From Onishia taeanensis (lineage in GTDB: Bacteria > Pseudomonadota > Gammaproteobacteria > Pseudomonadales > Halomonadaceae), in assembly GCF_900100755.1 (NCBI RefSeq), contig NZ_FNCI01000015.1, positions 1 to 64,000 on the forward strand: 64,000 nt of DNA. Reading direction: 5' to 3'. Position 1 is the first letter of the stretch. Every line of letters begins with the position of its first letter. Shown here in pieces: positions 7,907 to 17,622 of the stretch. A program made the position numbers and the translations under genes. The notes beneath the pieces are model-generated. The model saw only the letters and a program-made list of their open reading frames with translations. It was not told where the DNA came from and ran no database searches.

Positions 7907-9483
7907 AGTGAACCCTCGCGAGAATCGGTGTGCAGTTGCTTGGCGTGGATACGGCCCGGCAATGCATGCGGCCAGAGCTTCAGGGTGTTTCGGGTGACCC
8001 ACTCATCCAGATAAAAACCGGCATAGCAGTAGAGGTTCAGCTTCTGCACCCAGCCAAGATGCAGGCCATAACGCTGCAGGTAGTAACCCGCAAACAGCAC
8101 TACGAATAGCAGGCTGACCCAGAGATCCGCCCAGAGGGGCGTGGTGTGCTCAACAGTGGGCAACAGTACGGCGAACAGCGATTTGAGAGTGAAATAGCCA
8201 AGCATCACCAAGGCGGCCAGGCCGACAAAACGCGCTTGGTTATCGGGCGCGCTCGGGTTACGCCGTTCGGCCAGCAGCACCGTCAGGGCAAGCGTCAGCA
8301 GCACCCAGGGGCTGAACACGTCGAAGGCGGTGGACTCGGTCGTCGAGCGCACCACGACGCCCAGCGTGACCACCATGGCCGCACTGATGCCGCCGGCCGA
8401 GAGCCACTGCCAAAGCGTCGGCTGGCAGCCAGGCGCTTGGCGATGCTGCAGGTCTTCCTGTACCGCTTCACCGGAGCTCAAGAAGGCGTAGGCCTTGTAG
8501 CAGGAGTGCGCGACCAGATGCAGCAGCGCCAGTTCCACCAGCCCAAGGGCAATTTCGACCAGCATCAGGCCCATCTGTGCACTGGTCGACCAGGCAAGCC
8601 GCACCTTGATGCTGATGCGGGTCATCATGACCAGTGCCGCCAGCACGCTACTGACGCCGGCCACTATCAGGATCAATGCCTGAGCGGGAGTCGACGCACT
8701 GAGTAGCGGGTAGAACAGCAACAGCAAATAGCCGCCAAGGTTGATCACACCGCCGTGAAGCGCCGCCGAGACAGGTGTGGGTGCTTCGACCACCTGGATC
8801 AGCCAGCCATGCAGGGGCAGTTGGGCGCACTTGATCAGCGCCGCCAAGGCAAGCAAACAGGCCGCCGCCTGTTCGCTAAAGGAAAGCGTAGCGTCGGGCG
8901 CTGCATAGGCGCCGGTAATCACGCTGATGCGGGCGCTGTCGTAGTGCAGGTACAGCAGCAGGAAGGCTCCCAGGGCGCAGAGTTCGGCGCCGCGGGCAAA
9001 GAGAAACTTCTTGTGGGCGGCCAAGGCCGCACGCGGCCGGTCGGGATAGAACATCAAAAGCTGATGCATGGACAGGCCGATGGTCAGCCAGGCAAGCAGA
9101 AATACCACCAGATGGTCGCTCAGCACCGCCACACTGACGGCCGCGAATACGGTCTGGGCCAGCGCGATGAAGCGCTTCTGTCGGGGTTCACCCTGCAAAT
9201 AGGTAGCGCTGTAGCGAATCACCACGAAGCCGATGAAATTGGCTAACAGCAGCATGATCAGGTGCAGCGGCGTGGTCAGCCAGACGCCGCTTACCGCCGG
9301 CAGCAGCTGGAACACACCCAAGCCTAAAAGGACAGCCGCCAGCAACAGGCCACACGATGTCGCGATCTTCGCCGTGCGCCAGGCGTGCTCACATGGCTGG
9401 CGAGTGCTCGCCAGGGCCCCCAGTGCCAGTACGACCGGCACGATGGAGAGCAAGGTAGTAAGCAACAGCGCGTTCCAGTGCAT
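7903..9483 (-). CDS. dabB: DabB, NuoL-like membrane subunit of the DAB carbon pump
   Basis: This 526-aa polytopic protein is of the NADH-quinone oxidoreductase/Mrp antiporter (proton_antipo_M) family, with hydrophobic segments along most of its length and the family lysine/histidine-rich half-channel regions (for example ALIKCAQLPLHGWL). Next to dabA it is best read as DabB, which couples cation flow to CO2 capture by DabA. The 4-bp overlap with dabA supports a two-gene operon. Transcription starts in the 100-bp gap shared with the divergent LysR gene. Confidence 0.92.
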   Translation of the reverse strand: MHWNALLLTTLLSIVPVVLALGALASTRQPCEHAWRTAKIATSCGLLLAAVLLGLGVFQLLPAVSGVWLTTPLHLIMLLLANFIGFVVIRYSATYLQGEPRQKRFIALAQTVFAAVSVAVLSDHLVVFLLAWLTIGLSMHQLLMFYPDRPRAALAAHKKFLFARGAELCALGAFLLLYLHYDSARISVITGAYAAPDATLSFSEQAAACLLALAALIKCAQLPLHGWLIQVVEAPTPVSAALHGGVINLGGYLLLLFYPLLSASTPAQALILIVAGVSSVLAALVMMTRISIKVRLAWSTSAQMGLMLVEIALGLVELALLHLVAHSCYKAYAFLSSGEAVQEDLQHRQAPGCQPTLWQWLSAGGISAAMVVTLGVVVRSTTESTAFDVFSPWVLLTLALTVLLAERRNPSAPDNQARFVGLAALVMLGYFTLKSLFAVLLPTVEHTTPLWADLWVSLLFVVLFAGYYLQRYGLHLGWVQKLNLYCYAGFYLDEWVTRNTLKLWPHALPGRIHAKQLHTDSREGSL

Positions 9484-9563
9484 GGGAGAAACTCCGAAAA
9501 CCCGTGGAGCAAGCAGTATCCTTCGGCACGAATTTTAATTAAAGTAGATATAAATTTACGGAA

Positions 9564-9582
9564 CGTTCTATAAAAGAGAACG
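9564..9582. promoter_or_regulatory. dyad in the dab/LysR divergent promoter
   Basis: CGTTCT (9564-9569) and AGAACG (9577-9582) form an inverted repeat with a 7-bp spacer, ending 2 bp before the LysR-type ATG. The whole gap (9484-9584) is AT-rich compared with its surroundings. It is a candidate binding site for the adjacent LysR protein, although LysR sites usually have the T-N11-A form, which is not clearly met here. Confidence 0.4.
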
Positions 9583-9584
9583 AA

Positions 9585-10484
9585 ATGAGCCGTCTAAACT
9601 ATCACCACCTCTATTACTTCTGGCGAGTGGCCACCGAAGGCAACCTGACGCGGGTTGCCGAAGCACTGCATCTGTCCCAGAGCGCCCTGTCGGCGCAGAT
9701 ACGCAAACTCGAAGACAGGATGGACAAGCCGCTGTTCGAAAGGCGCAACCGCCGCCTGGTGATGACTGAGGCGGGTCGACAGGTGTTCAACTATGCCGAG
9801 GTGATTTTTTCCAAGGGTGAAGAGCTTGAGTCGCTGATCAATCGCGGCATCGAGCCCGAGCACCAGCACCTACGTATCGGCACCCTCTCAACCATGTCAC
9901 GCAACTTCATCGAGGGGTTCATCGCTCCGCTGTTGAATCAACAGGCGCCCAAGGTGCAGTTCAGCCTCTATGCCCGAAGTATGACCGACCTGCTCGATGG
10001 CCTGGCGCGCCACGAATTCGACCTGGTGCTGACCAATACCCAATTGCAGCCCTCTGACTCGCCCCAAGCGGCGTGGCAAAGCCAGTTGCTGGCCCGCCAG
10101 CCGTTGGCGATCGTTGGCCCGCCAGACTCCGAGCCGACAAAGCCCTTTCCCCAAGGCTACGGCGGCCTGCGCTGGGTGCTACCGGGCGAACATCATGAAG
10201 TTCGGCGGGCCTTCGATGGCTATTGCAGCCTGCACCAGTACCGGCCGGCGATTCTCGCCGAGGCCGACGACATGGCCATGCTGCGCCTGCTGGCCAGGGA
10301 CAGCGGCGCCGTGAGTGTCTTACCCGAGGTGGTGGTGAAGGACGAGCTGGAGCAAGGCAGGCTGACCCGCTTCATGCGGCTACCCAATGTCTACGAGAAC
10401 TTCTATGCAATCACCCTGCCGCGGGAGTTCATGCCTGCCGTCGTCTCGGAATTGTTGGCCCGTCCGCTACAGGACCTGTCTTAG
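9585..10484 (+). CDS. LysR-family regulator (NhaR-like), divergent from dabBA
   Basis: This 299-aa protein has an N-terminal winged helix-turn-helix (about residues 5-64; ATEGNLTRVAEALHLSQSALSAQIRKLE) and a C-terminal periplasmic-binding-like effector domain. The N-terminus (MSRLNYHHLYYFWRVA) resembles the NhaR subgroup, which responds to ions such as Na+. Its place head to head with dabBA suggests it controls the carbon pump; related LysR genes are found beside DAB operons in other bacteria. The effector is unknown. Confidence 0.88.
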   Translation: MSRLNYHHLYYFWRVATEGNLTRVAEALHLSQSALSAQIRKLEDRMDKPLFERRNRRLVMTEAGRQVFNYAEVIFSKGEELESLINRGIEPEHQHLRIGTLSTMSRNFIEGFIAPLLNQQAPKVQFSLYARSMTDLLDGLARHEFDLVLTNTQLQPSDSPQAAWQSQLLARQPLAIVGPPDSEPTKPFPQGYGGLRWVLPGEHHEVRRAFDGYCSLHQYRPAILAEADDMAMLRLLARDSGAVSVLPEVVVKDELEQGRLTRFMRLPNVYENFYAITLPREFMPAVVSELLARPLQDLS

Positions 10485-10638
10485 GTGACCTGATTCCGAC
10501 TGCGCTTCCCTCTTGGGCTTTTCTTGCGCACTGAACCGCCATCAGAGCTGGGGCTGAAAACGTCGCAAGCATCAACCCTGATGTGCAACGTCTTTGGCAG
10601 AGGCTGCCACGCGACGAAATCGCTGGCCCTGCCAGCAT

Positions 10639-13600
10639 TCAGAAGTGCGCCGCTTCTATCGCCTCCTGATAGGGCAACGGCTTGGCGAATAGATAACCCT
10701 GAACTTGATCACAACCACGCTCGCGCAGGATTGCCAACTGCTCGTCAGTCTCCACGCCTTCGGCAATGACCTTGAGCCCGAGACTATGCGCCATGGCGAT
10801 GATGGTATTGACGATCACCTCGCTACCGGCGTCGGTGGTCACTTCAGTGATGAAGGATTTATCGATCTTGAGGGTGTCGATGGGAAAGCGCTTCAGGTAG
10901 CTAAGGCTCGAATAACCAGTACCGAAGTCATCCAGGGATATGTTCACCCCCAGCTCCATCAGCTGTTTCATGGTCTCAATCGCCGATCCAACGTCATCCA
11001 TCAACGTGCCTTCCGTTATCTCTAACTCCAGATCGGCTGGCGGCATACCGGTTTCGCTGAGGACTTGGCGAATGAAGGTGACGAGGTTTTTCTGGCGGAA
11101 TTGTCGCGCTGAAAGATTCACCGCCATTCTCACCCCAGGCAGGCTAGCGCCTTGGCGGCATGCTTCACGCAATACCCATTCGCCGATCGGCACGATCAGC
11201 CCGGTCTTTTCTGCCAGGGGAATAAAGCGGTCCGGGGGTATCATTCCTTGAGTGGGATGATGCCAACGCACAAGGGCTTCGAGCCCCACTACCCGTCGTG
11301 AGGCTATATCCACTTGATGCTGATAATAGAGTTGGAACTGTTCCTGGACTAAGGCATGTCGCAAGGAGGTTTCCAGCGCCAGCCGATCATCGCCAATGCC
11401 GCCAATGCCCGGAACATAACGTCGGTAATCGTTGCCACCGGCCTCCTTGAGGCTCGCCATGGCGCTTCTAGCACTGTTGATCAAAGCATCAACGTCTTCT
11501 CCATCCGCCGGGTACTCGGCAACACCGATACTGCAGGAAACAAACAACTCATGCCCGGTGCCAAGAACGATCAGCGAATGCTGCTGATTGATGATGATAT
11601 TGGCAACTTCCGAGGCCTCTCCCGCGCTGTAGCCCGGAAGGAGCACAACGAACTCGTCCCCTCCCCAGCGGGATACCGTATCGGCCTTGCCAACACAGGA
11701 ACTGATTCGCTGTGCCATTTGCCGGAGGAGATCATCGCCGCCATTATGACCCAGGCTGTCGTTGACCTGCTTGAAGCGGTCGATGTTCAGATAAAGAACG
11801 GCCAGATTGCCCTTATTCCTCTCGGCCTGAACCATTCCCTGTTGAAGCCGGTCGCTTAGCAGCAAACGGTTAGGTAAACCGGTAACGCTATCGAAATGGG
11901 TCAGGAAATCGAGCTGGCGGTTTTTATCGAAATTGCCGATGGCGAACGCGATGTTATCGGCCACTTCACGCAGTAGCTGCATTTTTGTTGGGTCGAATGA
12001 AAAGAGTTCGCAGCGATAAAGCACGAATGCCGTTGGCTGAGAGGCTGACGGCGTAGATAGCGGAAACGCCGCCAAGGCCCGTATACCAAGGCTGATCAAG
12101 TCGACCGACTCTCTGAAATCCGGATGTTCATCTAGGTCGTTACAGACGATGGAACGCTGACGCTGCAAACATTGCCTGATGGCCTTTGTCTCGTGGCGCG
12201 AGAAGCCTCGCAGGGCAAACTGCTCGCCGGCAGCGTGCGCATGCAGTGTCCGGCAGCTCCTTGACTCGGGGTCGTAGTGAACGATTCTGGAAGCCGTCAG
12301 CCCGCCCTCATCTACCGTGATGCGGGTCGCTTCCGAGCAAAGGGTGTCGAAATCAGGGGCACGTACGATCAGCGCATTGATCCCGCTCAACACCTTGTGC
12401 ATGCGGTTGAGCCGCAGCAGTTGTTGCTCGGCCTCGAGACGCTCGGTGATGTCCAGTATCGCCGCCATCACGTAACGCCCATCCAGGGTATTCACCGGGT
12501 TCAAGGCGATCTCTGCACGAAACTCGGAGCCATCGTCGCGCAGGGCAAATAGCTCTCGTCCTTCCCCCATGATGCGGGGCTCAGGCTTGTGCAAATACTC
12601 GCGTCGGTAGTCTGCATGATTGTGACGAAAACGGCCGGGTACCAGGTCTTCAATCGAGCGACCCACAAGATGCCCCTTCGGGCTCTGAAAAAGCGTATGC
12701 GCCAGTTTGTTGGCCATGCAGATAATGCCGTTGCCATCGACCATGATCGTCGCCACCGGAGAGGAGTCGAGGGTGGTGCGGAAGCGATCTTCTTCCCGGT
12801 TGAGCGCATCGGCACTGAGCCAGCCGACCAACCCCAGTACCAAGATGCTGGCCACGCTGCTCAGTGCGAAGCCAAAGGCGTCAGAGTAATAGCCATCCTC
12901 AGCCCCATGCATGCTCACCCATCCGGTCAGGACCGGCGTCACAACAATGAAGGGGATAAAGCGTCTCAGCGTGCGCCCGCCGACGTAAGAGCTCGCGGCG
13001 GAGCGCATTACCCCGGCCCTGGGATAGATGAGCAACATACCCACCCCACAGACCACGAAAAGGGCCGCCGTATGCAGGGCCATCGTCGAGAAAAGAAACA
13101 ACTGGAACTGCTGAACGCCAAACACATAGCCAATCAAAGCAGCGACGCCGATCATGGCCACGGCCAAGGCGAGGAACTGCATAATGAGGATAGCGTGACG
13201 CATGGGGGCGGCAGCGACCAACCAAGCCGTGCCAATAATGCTAAAGCAGAGGGCCGTGCCTAGCGACATCCGGCCGGGAAAGCTTCCAGGAGGCGTCGTC
13301 GTATCCGTCACCACTAGATTATCGATGCCTAGCGACCAGCCGGCCCAATATTGGAGAATCGTGAGACAAGGCACCACGACCACCAACAGCACCGACGCCA
13401 TAGCGACGATATCGCTTAACAATGCCGCCGCCACTTTCTTGCGGAGCAGGAGTGTGCCACAGGCGCAAAAGCATAGCGCCGTGTTGAACTTCATGGAATG
13501 GAAGCTTGGCAGTATGCTTTTGCCAACCTGAATATCGAACAGCCAGGATGCCAACACTAAGGCGCTGATCCCGACGAGCACCCAGCCGACCTGGTTAACA

Positions 13601-13668
13601 ATCCCTTGATACGTTGCCCGCCTCGCCGCCAGATTCTTTCCTAGTTGGCTTATTCCCTGGCCTGGCAT
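10639..13668 (-). CDS. membrane PAS-GAF-GGDEF-EAL c-di-GMP protein
   Basis: This 1009-aa protein has about 8 hydrophobic segments in the first 290 residues (a MASE-like integral sensor), then a PAS domain ([19 protein letters not shown]...), a GAF-like domain, a GGDEF domain (RWGGDEF) and an EAL domain (LEALVRW; later [14 protein letters not shown]). Both catalytic signatures are intact, so synthesis and hydrolysis of c-di-GMP are both possible. The position of the inhibitory RxxD before GGDEF reads GKAD, so product inhibition is probably absent. The ATG at 13668 follows AGGAG with 7-base spacing and is preferred over the 13701 start. Confidence 0.92.
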   Translation of the reverse strand: MPGQGISQLGKNLAARRATYQGIVNQVGWVLVGISALVLASWLFDIQVGKSILPSFHSMKFNTALCFCACGTLLLRKKVAAALLSDIVAMASVLLVVVVPCLTILQYWAGWSLGIDNLVVTDTTTPPGSFPGRMSLGTALCFSIIGTAWLVAAAPMRHAILIMQFLALAVAMIGVAALIGYVFGVQQFQLFLFSTMALHTAALFVVCGVGMLLIYPRAGVMRSAASSYVGGRTLRRFIPFIVVTPVLTGWVSMHGAEDGYYSDAFGFALSSVASILVLGLVGWLSADALNREEDRFRTTLDSSPVATIMVDGNGIICMANKLAHTLFQSPKGHLVGRSIEDLVPGRFRHNHADYRREYLHKPEPRIMGEGRELFALRDDGSEFRAEIALNPVNTLDGRYVMAAILDITERLEAEQQLLRLNRMHKVLSGINALIVRAPDFDTLCSEATRITVDEGGLTASRIVHYDPESRSCRTLHAHAAGEQFALRGFSRHETKAIRQCLQRQRSIVCNDLDEHPDFRESVDLISLGIRALAAFPLSTPSASQPTAFVLYRCELFSFDPTKMQLLREVADNIAFAIGNFDKNRQLDFLTHFDSVTGLPNRLLLSDRLQQGMVQAERNKGNLAVLYLNIDRFKQVNDSLGHNGGDDLLRQMAQRISSCVGKADTVSRWGGDEFVVLLPGYSAGEASEVANIIINQQHSLIVLGTGHELFVSCSIGVAEYPADGEDVDALINSARSAMASLKEAGGNDYRRYVPGIGGIGDDRLALETSLRHALVQEQFQLYYQHQVDIASRRVVGLEALVRWHHPTQGMIPPDRFIPLAEKTGLIVPIGEWVLREACRQGASLPGVRMAVNLSARQFRQKNLVTFIRQVLSETGMPPADLELEITEGTLMDDVGSAIETMKQLMELGVNISLDDFGTGYSSLSYLKRFPIDTLKIDKSFITEVTTDAGSEVIVNTIIAMAHSLGLKVIAEGVETDEQLAILRERGCDQVQGYLFAKPLPYQEAIEAAHF

Positions 13669-14149
13669 TATCGCTCTCCTTCCCGGGATAGAGGTTATCA
13701 ATATACCCCGGACGGCTGATCTTCATAGTACTTATTTAGTAGACCATCCGCCCAACATTCCATAGGTGTGGGATAAAAGCAATCACGTATAAGCTGGTGA
13801 GTAATTCCATGCATTGATTAGAAAGGAGTTTTTCCTTTCCTATAACACTATCAAGTCACGGGAGTCTGGCGGCTGGCGAATCACACGGAACTGACGCATT
13901 CTTTCGGCATATACGCCGAAAACTTTAAACATCTTATATCCCAGCTAGTTAACGCATATCGATACCATCAATACCTGCAGCTTCCTCGCTCCCAGCCTAG
14001 ACACTCGGCTGCGACGAGGGCCCCCCGGCCAAGGGTCATATAGTCGACTGGAGATGAAGACTGGTTCTACAGCTAGGACATGCACTTACGTAAAACACGA
14101 GCGCCCACTCTAGGGTGGGCGCCGCGGCTACAACTATTAGTCTGCGAAC
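13669..14149. other. 481-bp intergenic region
   Basis: This AT-rich gap upstream of the GGDEF-EAL gene contains two short hairpins of unknown role: GAAAGGA (13821-13827) with TCCTTTC (13833-13839), and TTTCGGC (13902-13908) with GCCGAAA (13915-13921). The ycaO-gene terminator (14101-14122) lies at its other end. No open frame with a convincing start or codon use was seen. It could hide a small RNA. Confidence 0.4.
14101..14122 (-). terminator. terminator after the OsmC-YcaO gene
   Basis: GCGCCCAC (14101-14108) pairs perfectly with GTGGGCGC (14115-14122) around a 6-base loop. On the minus strand it is followed by a weak T-rich tract (TCGTGTTTTA). It lies 28 bp past the end of the gene. Confidence 0.7.
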
Positions 14150-16336
14150 TTAGAGGGTCGCGTTAGCCGCACGATGCGCATGCAGCTTCTTGTAACTTTC
14201 GATCAGCCGTTGGTGCTTTTCGAGCCCTTCCAACTGCATGTTGGTCGGGGTCAGGCCGTGGAAGCGCTCATCACCGTTGATGGAATCGACAACGGCGCTG
14301 ATGGTGTTCTCGCCAAACATACGCGTCAGATTATAGAGGTAGTCTTCCAGCTCGAGCTCATCATCCAGAGCAATCTCGAGCACCGCATTCAACGCCTGGA
14401 AGAAGAGCCCCCGCTCGACGGTGTTGTCGTTGAACTGAAGGAACATCTGCACCCGGTCCAGAGCATCTTCGAGCTGTCCCAGCGCCAGGTTGATCAACAG
14501 CTTCAGCTCAAGAATCGTGAGCTGCCCCCAGACCGTGTTCTCATCGAACTCGATGCCGATCAAGGTGATGATGTCCTCGTGATCATCGATCTGGGTTTCT
14601 TCCAGGCGCTCGAGCAGGCCGGCCAACTGATCATCATCCAAGGAGTGGATGTTGAGAATGTCCTCGCGGAACAACAGCGCCTTGTTGGTGTTGTCCCACA
14701 CCAGGTCCTCGACCGGGTAGACCTCGGAATAGCCCGGCACCAGGATGCGGCACACCGGAGCACCGAGGTCTTCGAAGACGGCCACGTAGACCTCTTTACC
14801 CATCTCTTCGAGCATGCCGAACAGGCAAGCAGCCTCTTCCGCGGTAGTGCCCGAGAAATCCCACTCGCAGAACTCCATATCGGACTTCGAGCTGAAGAAA
14901 CGCCAGGAGACCAGGCCCGAGGAGTCGATGAAGTGCTCAACGAAGTTGTTGGGCTCGGTGACGGCCAATGAGTTGAAGGTCGGCGGCATGAAGTCGTTCA
15001 AGCCTTCGAAGCTACGCCCCTGCATGAGCTCGGTCAGGCTGCGCTCGAGAGCGACTTCGAAACTCGGGTGCGCGCCGAAGGAGGCAAAGACGCCGCCGGT
15101 CTTGGGGTTCATCAGGGTGACACAGGCCACCGGGAAGCGACCGCCCAAGGAAGCATCCTTGACCAGCACCGGGAAGCCTTGCGCCTCCAGCGCTTCGACG
15201 CCCTCGAGAATATCGGGATACTTCTTCAGTACCTCCATCGGCACATCCGGCAGCGCGATCTCTTGCTCGATGATCTCGCGCTTGACCGCCCGCTCGAAGA
15301 TTTCCGACAGGCACTGCACTTCGGCTTCCTGAAGCGTATTGCCGGCGCTCATGCCATTGCTGAGAAAGAGGTTCTCGATCAGGTTCGAGGGGAAATAGAC
15401 CGTTTCGCCATCCGACTGGCGTACGAACGGAAGCGAGACGATGCCCCGTTCCGTCTTGCCGGAGTTGGTATCGATCAGATTAGAGCCGCACAGCTCATCG
15501 TCGGGGTTGTAGATCTCAAGGCAGTGATCATCGAGGATGCCATCGGGCAGCTCATCGTTGGGTCCCGGCTGGAACCACTTCTCGTTGGGGTAGTGAACGA
15601 ACTCGCTGTTGGCGATCTCTTCACCGAAGAACTGATCGTTATAGAAGAAGTTGCAGCTAAGGCGTTCGATGAACTCACCAAGCGCCGAGCATAGCGCGCT
15701 CTCTTTGGTAGAGCCCTTGCCATTGGTAAAGCACATGGGGGATGCGGCATCGCGGATATGCAGGGACCACACATGCGGCACGATGTTACGCCAGGATGCG
15801 ATCTCGACCTTCATGCCCAGGTTTTCGAAGATGCCGGTCATGTTGGCAATGGTCTGCTCCAGCGGCAGGTCCTTGCCCTCGATCCAGGTGCTCTGCCCTT
15901 CCGCCGGTTCTGCCATCAGCAGCGCCTGGGCGTCTTCGTCCAGGTTCTCGACTGTCTCGATCTGGAACTCGGGGCCGGTCTGTACCACTTTCTTGACCGT
16001 GCAGCGCTCGATGGAGCGCAGGATGCCTTGGCGGTCCTTGTCGGAGAGATCTTCCGGCAGCTCTACCTGGATCTTGAAGATCTGGTTGTAGCGGTCCTCC
16101 GGATCGACGATGTTGTTCTGCGACAGGCGGATGTTTTCGGTGGGGATATTGCGCGCCTTGCAGTACACCCGCACGAAATAGGCCGCGCAAAGCGCCGAGG
16201 AGGCCAGGAAATAGTCAAACGGGCTCGGTGCCGAACCATCGCCCTTGTAGCGGATGGGCTGATCGGTGACGACGGTGAAATCGTCAAACTTGGCTTCAAG
16301 CCTAAGGTTCTCGAGAAAGTTGACCTTGATTTCCAT
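14150..16336 (-). CDS. ycaO: OsmC-YcaO fusion protein
   Basis: This 728-aa protein joins an N-terminal OsmC/Ohr-like domain (residues 1-135, with the paired cysteines C50 and C112 of the peroxide-reducing family) to a YcaO domain (about 160-560) carrying the conserved ATP-binding acidic motifs (SALGEFIERLSCNFF and EVQCLSEIFERA). A C-terminal helical acidic tail of about 150 residues follows. YcaO enzymes activate amide backbones with ATP. The E. coli YcaO is linked to ribosomal protein S12 methylthiolation, and it also has such a tail but no OsmC part. No precursor peptide or azoline partner genes flank it, so a housekeeping role is more likely than a RiPP pathway. Confidence 0.9.
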   Translation of the reverse strand: MEIKVNFLENLRLEAKFDDFTVVTDQPIRYKGDGSAPSPFDYFLASSALCAAYFVRVYCKARNIPTENIRLSQNNIVDPEDRYNQIFKIQVELPEDLSDKDRQGILRSIERCTVKKVVQTGPEFQIETVENLDEDAQALLMAEPAEGQSTWIEGKDLPLEQTIANMTGIFENLGMKVEIASWRNIVPHVWSLHIRDAASPMCFTNGKGSTKESALCSALGEFIERLSCNFFYNDQFFGEEIANSEFVHYPNEKWFQPGPNDELPDGILDDHCLEIYNPDDELCGSNLIDTNSGKTERGIVSLPFVRQSDGETVYFPSNLIENLFLSNGMSAGNTLQEAEVQCLSEIFERAVKREIIEQEIALPDVPMEVLKKYPDILEGVEALEAQGFPVLVKDASLGGRFPVACVTLMNPKTGGVFASFGAHPSFEVALERSLTELMQGRSFEGLNDFMPPTFNSLAVTEPNNFVEHFIDSSGLVSWRFFSSKSDMEFCEWDFSGTTAEEAACLFGMLEEMGKEVYVAVFEDLGAPVCRILVPGYSEVYPVEDLVWDNTNKALLFREDILNIHSLDDDQLAGLLERLEETQIDDHEDIITLIGIEFDENTVWGQLTILELKLLINLALGQLEDALDRVQMFLQFNDNTVERGLFFQALNAVLEIALDDELELEDYLYNLTRMFGENTISAVVDSINGDERFHGLTPTNMQLEGLEKHQRLIESYKKLHAHRAANATL

Positions 16337-16476
16337 GAAAAAAGCACCGGATATATGTATTTGGAGGCCGTGAGGCGTAACCGGTCATTATCCAGTTTTT
16401 GCCGCCCTTCGTCTTGGGGCACTTACCAAAAAACACCGCCCAAGGCAGGCAGGAGAGCAAGAGCGGTGCCGCCGCT

Positions 16477-17367
16477 TCAAGACGCCGGCCGACGCTTGAG
16501 GCTGGTACGGCGCTCGTGGTAGGCGATCGCCAGGCCGCTGGCAATGATGATGAGGGTACCGATATACACCCACAGGTCGGGCATCTCACCCCAGAACCAC
16601 CAGCCAAAGAGTACCGCCCAGACCATACCGGTGTAGTCGAAGGGGGCGGCCAATGCCGCTGGCGCGTGACGAAACGCCAGCGTAATGCAGGCCATGGCGC
16701 CGATGCCAAAGACGCCAGCACCCAAGAACCCCAGCCAGTGCAGCGGCCAGGGCGCCTGCCATGCCCAGGGCAGCATGGCACCGGTGACCACGAACGGCAC
16801 TAGCGTGACGTAGAAGACCATCGCCCAAAGGTTTTCACGCACCCCATAGCGCCGGGCCGTGATCATCACCAGTGCATAAAAGAGTGCAGCGGTGACCACC
16901 ACCAGGGCGCCGAGCTGAAACCCGGCGGCGCCCGGGCGCACCACTACCAGCACACCGCAGAAGCCGACCAGGGCGGCGATCAGCGGCAGCCGCTCGACGC
17001 GCTCGCCGAGCAATGGTACCGACAGCAGCGTCACGAACATCGGTGCGGCAAAGGCGATGGCGGTTGCCTCGGCCAGGGACAGCACCGTCAGGCCGAATAC
17101 GAAACACAGCATGGTGCCGGCTGCCAGCAGGCCACGCACCAGGTGCACGCCGGGGCGCTGAGTCGAAAGCTTGCGCAGACCGCCGTTAAAGTACGCGATA
17201 ACCGCGATCAGCGGTAGCGACACCAAGGTACGAAAGAAGATGATCTGAATGGGCGAATGCACGTCACCCAGCCACTTGGAAATCGCATCCCCTACCGAAA
17301 GGCAGAAGACTCCCGCGCACATCCACAGAATGCCTTTTTGCGATGACGAAAGCAGCGATGACGACAT
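16477..17367 (-). CDS. EamA/DMT-family transporter
   Basis: This 296-aa protein has ten predicted hydrophobic segments in two EamA repeats, the layout of drug/metabolite transporters (RhaT/YdcZ-like exporters of amino acids or other metabolites). The start is set at ATG 17367 (MSSSLLSS) because a purine-rich GAGGGGAAGAGGGC lies just upstream, whereas the 17433 start has none. It stands alone between the ycaO gene and a GGDEF-EAL gene. The substrate is unknown. Confidence 0.85.
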   Translation of the reverse strand: MSSSLLSSSQKGILWMCAGVFCLSVGDAISKWLGDVHSPIQIIFFRTLVSLPLIAVIAYFNGGLRKLSTQRPGVHLVRGLLAAGTMLCFVFGLTVLSLAEATAIAFAAPMFVTLLSVPLLGERVERLPLIAALVGFCGVLVVVRPGAAGFQLGALVVVTAALFYALVMITARRYGVRENLWAMVFYVTLVPFVVTGAMLPWAWQAPWPLHWLGFLGAGVFGIGAMACITLAFRHAPAALAAPFDYTGMVWAVLFGWWFWGEMPDLWVYIGTLIIIASGLAIAYHERRTSLKRRPAS

Positions 17368-17622
17368 GCCCTCTTCCCCTCGATAGTCCGGATGCGCCAA
17401 GAAAGGCCGACATTGAAGCCAACCAACATACATAAGCCAAGGGTGAAGCGCGATACAGACGGGTAGCGGAACAGCGCTTACCCGTCACCTTGCGCCATGC
17501 AAAAAGGCCGAGGCGATAGGCCACGGCGATTAGAGATTAGTCAATGGGCGAGGCGCTCTATCGAAGAGCCGCAGTGTTCGCTCTATGGCTTCGCCTGAAA
17601 GAGACGTTGCCTAGGCGAGCGG

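Noticed and set aside
14150-16336. A RiPP (thiazole/oxazole-modified peptide) cluster around the YcaO
   Set aside because: No precursor peptide, E1-like partner or dehydrogenase is near; the OsmC-YcaO plan fits a stand-alone housekeeping protein.
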